NCBI GenBank assembly: GCA_030651895.1
Contig: JAUSBR010000006.1
Span: 62,001 to 126,000, forward strand
Source: Sideroxyarcus sp.
GTDB taxonomy: Bacteria > Pseudomonadota > Gammaproteobacteria > Burkholderiales > Gallionellaceae
Direction: 5' to 3'
Length of the DNA: 64,000 nucleotides
Positions 56,174 through 64,000 of the stretch are shown here, piece after piece; position 1 is the first letter of the stretch, and every line of letters begins with the position of its first letter. The notes below the pieces were generated by a model, which worked only from the letters and a program-made list of their open reading frames with translations, did no database searches and was not told the DNA's origin. The position numbers were made by a program, and so were the translations under genes.

Positions 56174-56860
56174 TTAATTAACTCCCAGCAGTTCCACCTC
56201 AAACACCAGTGTCGCATTCGGCGGAATCACGCCGCCCGCACCCTGCCTGCCGTAACCCATCTCCGGCGGAATCACCAGCGTGCGCTGCCCGCCCACCTTC
56301 ATGCCCTGCACGCCCTCGTCCCAGCCCGAGATCACATGACCTTGGCCGAGCGGGAAATCGAACGGCTCGTCGCGGTCGCGCGAGCTGTCGAACTTGGTGC
56401 CCTTGTTCTCCGGCGCGTTCTTGTCGAACAGCCAGCCGGTGTAATGCACGGTTACGTTCTGCCCTTCATGCGCTTCCTCGCCGTCGCCAATCTTGGTGTC
56501 CACCATATCGGTCTTGATGACCTTGAGCAGTTTCACGTCGAACACCAGCGTCGCATTCGGCGGAATCACGCCGCCCGCACCGCGCGGGCCGTAGCCCATC
56601 TCCGGCGGAATGATCAGCGTACGCTGCCCGCCTTCCTTCATGCCCTGTACGCCCTGATCCCAGCCCTTGATGACGCGCCCGCCACCGAGCGGAAAGTCGA
56701 ACGGCTCGTTGCGGTCGAGCGAGCTGTCGAACTTCTTGCCCTTGTTCTCGGGCGCGCTCTCGTCAAAAAGCCAGCCGGTGTAATGCACGATTACGGTTTG
56801 GCCGGCTTGTGCTTCTGCGCCTTCGCCTAGTTTGGTGTCGGTTTTAATGAGGGTGGTCAT
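56174..56860 (-). CDS. FKBP-type peptidyl-prolyl isomerase with two tandem domains
   Basis: This 228-residue cytoplasmic protein (no signal peptide) is made of two FKBP domains (about 8-115 and 118-228). Over the aligned 92-residue core I count 75 identical positions. Both copies keep the active-site pattern [40 protein letters not shown] and PPEMGYG...[12 protein letters not shown]. Single-domain FKBPs of this type are common; a near-identical doublet points to recent internal duplication. Translation starts at ATG 56860, with GGAAAT upstream. It is flanked by a REP-like pair and an inverted-repeat element and appears to be monocistronic. Confidence 0.93.
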   Translation of the reverse strand: MTTLIKTDTKLGEGAEAQAGQTVIVHYTGWLFDESAPENKGKKFDSSLDRNEPFDFPLGGGRVIKGWDQGVQGMKEGGQRTLIIPPEMGYGPRGAGGVIPPNATLVFDVKLLKVIKTDMVDTKIGDGEEAHEGQNVTVHYTGWLFDKNAPENKGTKFDSSRDRDEPFDFPLGQGHVISGWDEGVQGMKVGGQRTLVIPPEMGYGRQGAGGVIPPNATLVFEVELLGVN

Positions 56861-56888
56861 GTTGCTATTTCCTTAATGGTTGGTTGTT

Positions 56889-56971
56889 GTAGGGTGCAAT
56901 AAGCGCAGCGCATTGCACCAGTTTTTAATTTTTCACATACAGCGCAATGTCCGTTGGTTATTGCGCCCTAC
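56889..56971. mobile_element. MITE-like inverted-repeat element (83 bp)
   Basis: Terminal inverted repeats GTAGGGTGCAATAA (56889-56902) and TTATTGCGCCCTAC (56958-56971) match at 13 of 14 positions and enclose about 55 bases with no gene. A nested palindrome GGTGCAAT/ATTGCACC (56894-56918) lies at the left end. The structure suits a small nonautonomous element or REP-type repeat. No target-site duplication was established. Confidence 0.55.
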
Positions 56972-56985
56972 GCGAGCTACCTCGC

Positions 56986-57498
56986 TCAACCCATCCTGCG
57001 CTTGTCTTTCGCGACAAACCAAATGGTTAAGCATGGGAGGCTAATAAACAGCAGAAATAGAAAATATGTTCCGTTTTCAATCAACCCTCGAACCAAGATG
57101 GACTCGGCCGGATTATTTGGGTTGTAGTACACGGGAGTGCTTGATCCTGTCGCATATCTGTAGGCGATAATTTCAGCATTAGTCTTGCCTCCGCAATATC
57201 CATTTCCAAACCATACTTTGCCATTTCTATATGATTTGCCATGTACAAGATAGGTGTAATTAACATCTAGATAGTAACTGCCTCCTCCTTTTCCACAGCC
57301 ACGTTGAACAGATGAAGAAAGTATTTTTCCTTCAGCGGCGTTCCAGCCGCTGCTCTGGACGTGTGCTTTGTATATATCGTGTCCATAACTAACTGCCATG
57401 AAAACGGCAAAGCCATTAAGTGCAACCAGGGGCAGCGAAAGAATAGCTAGCATTCCATACGACCAAAATTTTTTTATGGGCAAAGGTCTTGTGTCCAT
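56986..57498 (-). CDS. DUF3592 domain-containing membrane protein
   Basis: This 170-residue protein has an N-terminal helix (LAILSLPLVALNGFAVFMAVS), a soluble middle domain of about 85 residues with the DUF3592 pattern (WNAAEGKILSSSVQ, YYLDVNYTYLVHGKSYRNG, VYYNPNNPAESIL), and a C-terminal helix (TYFLFLLFISLPCLTIWFV). Four cysteines in the middle domain may pair. The base composition is clearly lower in GC than its neighbours, and it lies next to the inverted-repeat element, hinting at acquisition. The function is unknown. ATG at 57498 was used; an upstream TTG is possible. Confidence 0.78.
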   Translation of the reverse strand: MDTRPLPIKKFWSYGMLAILSLPLVALNGFAVFMAVSYGHDIYKAHVQSSGWNAAEGKILSSSVQRGCGKGGGSYYLDVNYTYLVHGKSYRNGKVWFGNGYCGGKTNAEIIAYRYATGSSTPVYYNPNNPAESILVRGLIENGTYFLFLLFISLPCLTIWFVAKDKRRMG

Positions 57499-57534
57499 CT
57501 TCAATATTCAAATTATGAATCGAGACCGAATTCT

Positions 57535-61221
<3,687 letters not shown>

Positions 61222-61387
61222 GATTTGCAAGTAAAAAAATAGGTGCGGATTCTAACATGTGGCCCGAAATCTCCCTGCACTTGCCTTGAACTTGTAATGC
61301 CCACCGAATGCCAATACTATCCGTGAGGCTTTGGCCCGTCGCTTCGCCGGACGGAAGACGCACTGTGCGGAAATCATCGGAGAATCA

Positions 61388-61855
61388 ATGGTTAAGTTCC
61401 TGCTGACGGAAGAGTTCATGGTCGACATCCCCGAGATCGACCGGCAACACCAACTGCTTGTCGAGCTGATAAACAGTGTGGTCGAGGGTCACCGTAGCGG
61501 CCTTTCACACCAGAAACTGTCCACTTTGATCGACGCAATGGTCAATCACGCCATCTTCCACTTCGGCTTCGAAGAGCGGCTGCAGGAGCATGCGGGCTAC
61601 CCATTCCTCAAGGCCCACCAGAAATCGCATGTCCAGTTCGCCAAGCGCATATCGGAATTCCAGACCCGCTTCAACGATGGCGAGGATATCGTCAAGTACA
61701 TCGACGGCCTGCTGTTCGAATGGCTGACCGACCACTTCAAACATGATGATGCGGACTACGTTGCGGCCGTAAAGGACTTCCTGGCCAAGCATCCGAATTT
61801 CATCGCCGAAAACATGGACAACAAAAAAGGCATTCTGGGGCGGTTGTTCGGCTGA
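61388..61855 (+). CDS. Bacteriohemerythrin
   Basis: This 155-residue four-helix protein binds O2 at a non-heme diiron site. Ligands visible are His in [12 protein letters not shown], His and Glu in [13 protein letters not shown] (H-x-x-x-H-x-x-x-E type), the histidines in [14 protein letters not shown], and the last pair in [10 protein letters not shown]. The domain spans nearly the full length, so it is the stand-alone O2-carrier or sensor type. The start ATG at 61388 follows CGGAG at good spacing; an extended frame to 61331 was rejected. It is divergent from metH; the 166-base gap contains no obvious riboswitch. Confidence 0.93.
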   Translation: MVKFLLTEEFMVDIPEIDRQHQLLVELINSVVEGHRSGLSHQKLSTLIDAMVNHAIFHFGFEERLQEHAGYPFLKAHQKSHVQFAKRISEFQTRFNDGEDIVKYIDGLLFEWLTDHFKHDDADYVAAVKDFLAKHPNFIAENMDNKKGILGRLFG

Positions 61856-62069
61856 CCCACCCGAATCTACCCGTACCATTCTTTGCGAACGTATATTGTC
61901 CAGCGCAAGCTGGACTTGCCCAACAACTGTTCAGCCAAACGCTATCGCCCCTAAATCTTCTCAGGCATTCAGCCACAGCGGCTGCTTTCCGCTGCCGCGT
62001 GCAGTAAACTGGCACGCGCCAAACAGGGGAAGTGGTTTTTCTAAAACGATAATCAAGCGAGGAGAAAAC

Positions 62070-63422
62070 ATGCCGCAAACCAAGTTTCTGCTGGACGAGT
62101 CCGATATCCCGAAGCACTGGTACAACGTCGTTGCCGACATGCCCAACCCGCCGACTCCGCCGCTGGGTCCGGACGGCAAGCCCATCGGGCCGGAGGCGCT
62201 GACCCCGATTTTCCCGATGGCCCTGATCGAACAGGAAGTTTCGGCTGAACGCTGGATTCCGATTCCCGAGCCGGTGCGCGAGGCCTTTCGCACTTACCGC
62301 CCGTCGCCGCTGGTCCGCGCGCATCGCCTGGAAGCCATGCTGGGCACGCCGGCCAAGATCTATTTCAAATACGAAGGCGTCTCGCCGGCCGGTTCGCACA
62401 AGGTGAACACGGCCATTCCACAGGCCTATTACAACCAGCAGGCGGGCATCAAACGCCTGGCCACCGAAACAGGCGCGGGCCAGTGGGGTTCATCCATCGC
62501 CATGGCCGGACAGATGTTCGGTCTGGAAGTGCGCGTTTACATGGTGCGCGTGAGCTATGACCAAAAGCCGTTCCGCCGTTCCATGATTCAAACCTGGGGC
62601 GGAGAGGTGTTCGCCAGCCCGAGCATGCAAACGCAGACCGGTCGCGATGTGTTGGCCAAAGACCCGAACAATCCCGGTTCACTGGGTATGGCGATTTCCG
62701 AAGCCGTGGAAGAAGCCGCCTCGCGCGCCGACACCAACTACGCCCTCGGCTCGGTGCTCAACCATGTGCTGCTGCACCAGACCATCATCGGCCTGGAAGC
62801 CAAGAAGCAATTCGAGATGGCCGGCGACTACCCGGACATGGTGTTCGCCCCCTGCGGCGGCGGCTCCAACTTCGGCGGCGTGGCTTTCCCGTTCTTTGCC
62901 GACAAGGCCGCAGGCAAGAACGTGCGCCTGGTCGCGGTGGAACCCACCTCGTGCCCCACGCTCACCAAGGGCACCTACGCGTACGATTTCGGCGATACGG
63001 CCGGATTCACACCGATGATGAAGATGTACACGCTGGGCAGCAATTTCATGCCGCCCAGCATCCACGCGGGCGGGCTGCGTTATCACGGCGATTCACCGCT
63101 GGTGTCGCAGCTCTATCACGAGGGTTTGATCGAGGCAGTGGCGGTACCGCAACTGGCAACCTTTGAAGCGGGCGTGCAGTTCGCGCGCGCGGAAGGGATC
63201 ATCCCCGCGCCGGAATCCAACCACGCCATTCGTGCCTGTATCGACGAGGCGCTGCGCTGCAAGGCCACCGGGGAGAAGAAGACACTGTTCTTCAACCTGT
63301 CCGGTCACGGTCACTTCGATATGGCGGCATACGACAAGTATTTCGCCGGACAACTCGACGACCACAGCTATCCGGAAGAACTGCTGCGCGCTTCGCTGGC
63401 GAAACTGCCGAAAGTAGGTTGA
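62070..63422 (+). CDS. trpB2: TrpB-like pyridoxal-phosphate-dependent enzyme (TrpB2 type)
   Basis: This 450-residue protein of the TrpB2 subfamily has an N-terminal extension [20 protein letters not shown] and the long insertions that set it apart from TrpB1. The PLP lysine is in [17 protein letters not shown], and the phosphate loop is in [17 protein letters not shown]. The C-terminal [18 protein letters not shown] is also diagnostic. TrpB2 enzymes condense indole with serine or O-phosphoserine, often without a TrpA partner; no trpA is near. AGGAG precedes the ATG at 62070; an upstream extension was rejected. The 214 bases before it hold no recognised feature. A strong terminator follows. 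Confidence 0.94.
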   Translation: MPQTKFLLDESDIPKHWYNVVADMPNPPTPPLGPDGKPIGPEALTPIFPMALIEQEVSAERWIPIPEPVREAFRTYRPSPLVRAHRLEAMLGTPAKIYFKYEGVSPAGSHKVNTAIPQAYYNQQAGIKRLATETGAGQWGSSIAMAGQMFGLEVRVYMVRVSYDQKPFRRSMIQTWGGEVFASPSMQTQTGRDVLAKDPNNPGSLGMAISEAVEEAASRADTNYALGSVLNHVLLHQTIIGLEAKKQFEMAGDYPDMVFAPCGGGSNFGGVAFPFFADKAAGKNVRLVAVEPTSCPTLTKGTYAYDFGDTAGFTPMMKMYTLGSNFMPPSIHAGGLRYHGDSPLVSQLYHEGLIEAVAVPQLATFEAGVQFARAEGIIPAPESNHAIRACIDEALRCKATGEKKTLFFNLSGHGHFDMAAYDKYFAGQLDDHSYPEELLRASLAKLPKVG

Positions 63423-63433
63423 TCCAAAAGACA

Positions 63434-63460
63434 GGGCAGCCATCCGGCTGCCCTTTTTAA
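63434..63460 (+). terminator. Rho-independent terminator after trpB2
   Basis: A stem GGGCAGCC (63434-63441) / GGCTGCCC (63446-63453) with loop ATCC is followed by TTTTTAATTT. It lies 12 bases after the trpB2 stop and just before the convergent comM end. Confidence 0.92.
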
Positions 63461-64000
63461 TTTCCTTTATCCAGACGCCTGTACTGCACCGCCTCGGCGA
63501 TATGTGCAGTCTGGATATTCTCGCTGGCGGCCAGATCGGCAATGGTGCGCGCCACCTTGAGCACGCGGTGGTAGGCGCGCGCGGAAAGATTCAGCCGAGT
63601 GATGGCCTGCCGCAGCAAGGCCTCGCCTTGTGCGTCGGGCGCACACCAGGTGTCGATCTCGGTGACGGATAGTAGTGCGTTCGGCTTGCCCTGCCTTGTC
63701 AGTTGCCGCTGCCGCGCGGCCTCCGCTCTTGCCTGGATAGTCTCACTGCTCTCACCATCACTCTGCTTGAGCAACTCCTCCTGCTCCACGGCGGGCACTT
63801 CGATCTGGATGTCGATGCGGTCGAGCAGCGGGCCGGAAATCTTGCCGCGATAGCGCGACACCTGGTCCGGCGTGCAGCGACACTTGCCGTTGTAGTGGCC
63901 GAGATAACCGCATGGGCAGGGATTCATTGCGGCGACCAGTTGAAACTGCGCCTTGAAGTCGGCACGGCGCGCGGCACGCGAGATGGTGATGCGGCCGCTC
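63457..64000 (-). CDS. comM: YifB/ComM family Mg chelatase-like AAA ATPase (partial, 5' end beyond the right edge)
   Basis: ComM-type helicases act in branch migration during natural transformation. The C-terminal ~180 residues are visible. They start in the frame SGRITISRAARRADF and QFQLVAAMNPCPCGYLGHY, with the cysteine-rich zinc-like cluster MNPCPCGYLGHYNGKCRCTP. The sensor-type motif in SGPLLDRIDIQIEVP and the C-terminal Mg_chelatase_C helices (LNLSARAYHRVLKVARTIADL) follow. An ATG at 63927 is internal, because the frame continues open to the window edge with conserved residues. Walker motifs would lie outside the window. Confidence 0.92.
   Translation of the reverse strand, partial: SGRITISRAARRADFKAQFQLVAAMNPCPCGYLGHYNGKCRCTPDQVSRYRGKISGPLLDRIDIQIEVPAVEQEELLKQSDGESSETIQARAEAARQRQLTRQGKPNALLSVTEIDTWCAPDAQGEALLRQAITRLNLSARAYHRVLKVARTIADLAASENIQTAHIAEAVQYRRLDKGN

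Noticed and set aside
61222-61387. Possible cobalamin or SAM riboswitch upstream of metH
   Set aside because: The gap is short and lacks a B12 box or a SAM-riboswitch core. Only generic inverted repeats such as CCGTCGC...GGACGG were seen on the + strand.

Overview
The window reads as a stretch of conserved housekeeping chromosome from a GC-rich betaproteobacterium. The argS–SPOR–dsbA, pilMNOPQ–aroKB–dgt–gltBD–hemE–priA, engB–hemL–thiE–thiD and lptD–surA–pdxA–rsmA blocks, plus the sigma factor–DUF3619–DUF3106 set, fit Nitrosomonadales, possibly Gallionellaceae. The order is inferred from gene content and order only. No tRNA, rRNA, CRISPR array, phage gene or transposase gene was seen. Genes are packed tightly, with many ATGA or TAATG stop/start overlaps.

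Layout. 1-2338 (-): the rod-shape operon mreB-mreC-mreD, cut by the left edge. 2428-6439 (+): the amidotransferase genes gatC-gatA-gatB, with a DUF3050 heme-oxygenase-like gene placed between gatA and gatB. 6436-13181 (-): SDR, DsbA, SPOR protein, argS, an NYN/LOTUS protein, a small lipoprotein, an FAD-linked dehydrogenase and a small membrane protein. 13354-25902 (-): aroKB fusion, dgt, gltB, gltD, hemE, priA. 25981-30879 (-): type IV pilus operon pilMNOPQ, divergent from the penicillin-binding protein 1A gene (31014-33326) and a degenerate nucleotidyltransferase-like gene.

34029-37899 (+) is the most accessory-looking region. It holds an exported protein made of 11-residue charged repeats, an ECF-type sigma factor, a DUF3619 membrane protein (probable anti-sigma), a small acidic exported protein, DUF3106, a FecR-domain protein and an outer-membrane beta-barrel protein. 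They look like one envelope-sensing and envelope-maintenance module. 37944-43277 (-): hemB, engB, hemL, thiE, thiD and rsmA. Between hemB and engB the + strand carries a strong orphan terminator and a plausible promoter, predicting a ~113-nt small RNA in the same position relative to engB as Spot 42 and ErsA.

43264-47782 (-): pdxA, surA and lptD (outer-membrane biogenesis). 47843-53822 (+): amgK-murU (peptidoglycan recycling), pepP, ubiH and two tandem cyclase-FHA paralogues, followed by a stand-alone CZB-domain protein. 54382-61221 (-): mpl, DUF486, a double FKBP, DUF3592 and metH, with a REP-like pair and a MITE-like inverted repeat flanking the FKBP gene. 61388-64000: bacteriohemerythrin, trpB2 and the 3' part of comM.

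The most interesting points are the predicted engB-adjacent sRNA, the sigma/repeat/FecR/barrel cluster, the DUF3050 gene inside the gatCAB operon, the aroK-aroB fusion that keeps an internal aroB start, and the paired cyclase-FHA genes with a conserved Arg-to-Lys change at the transition-state position.
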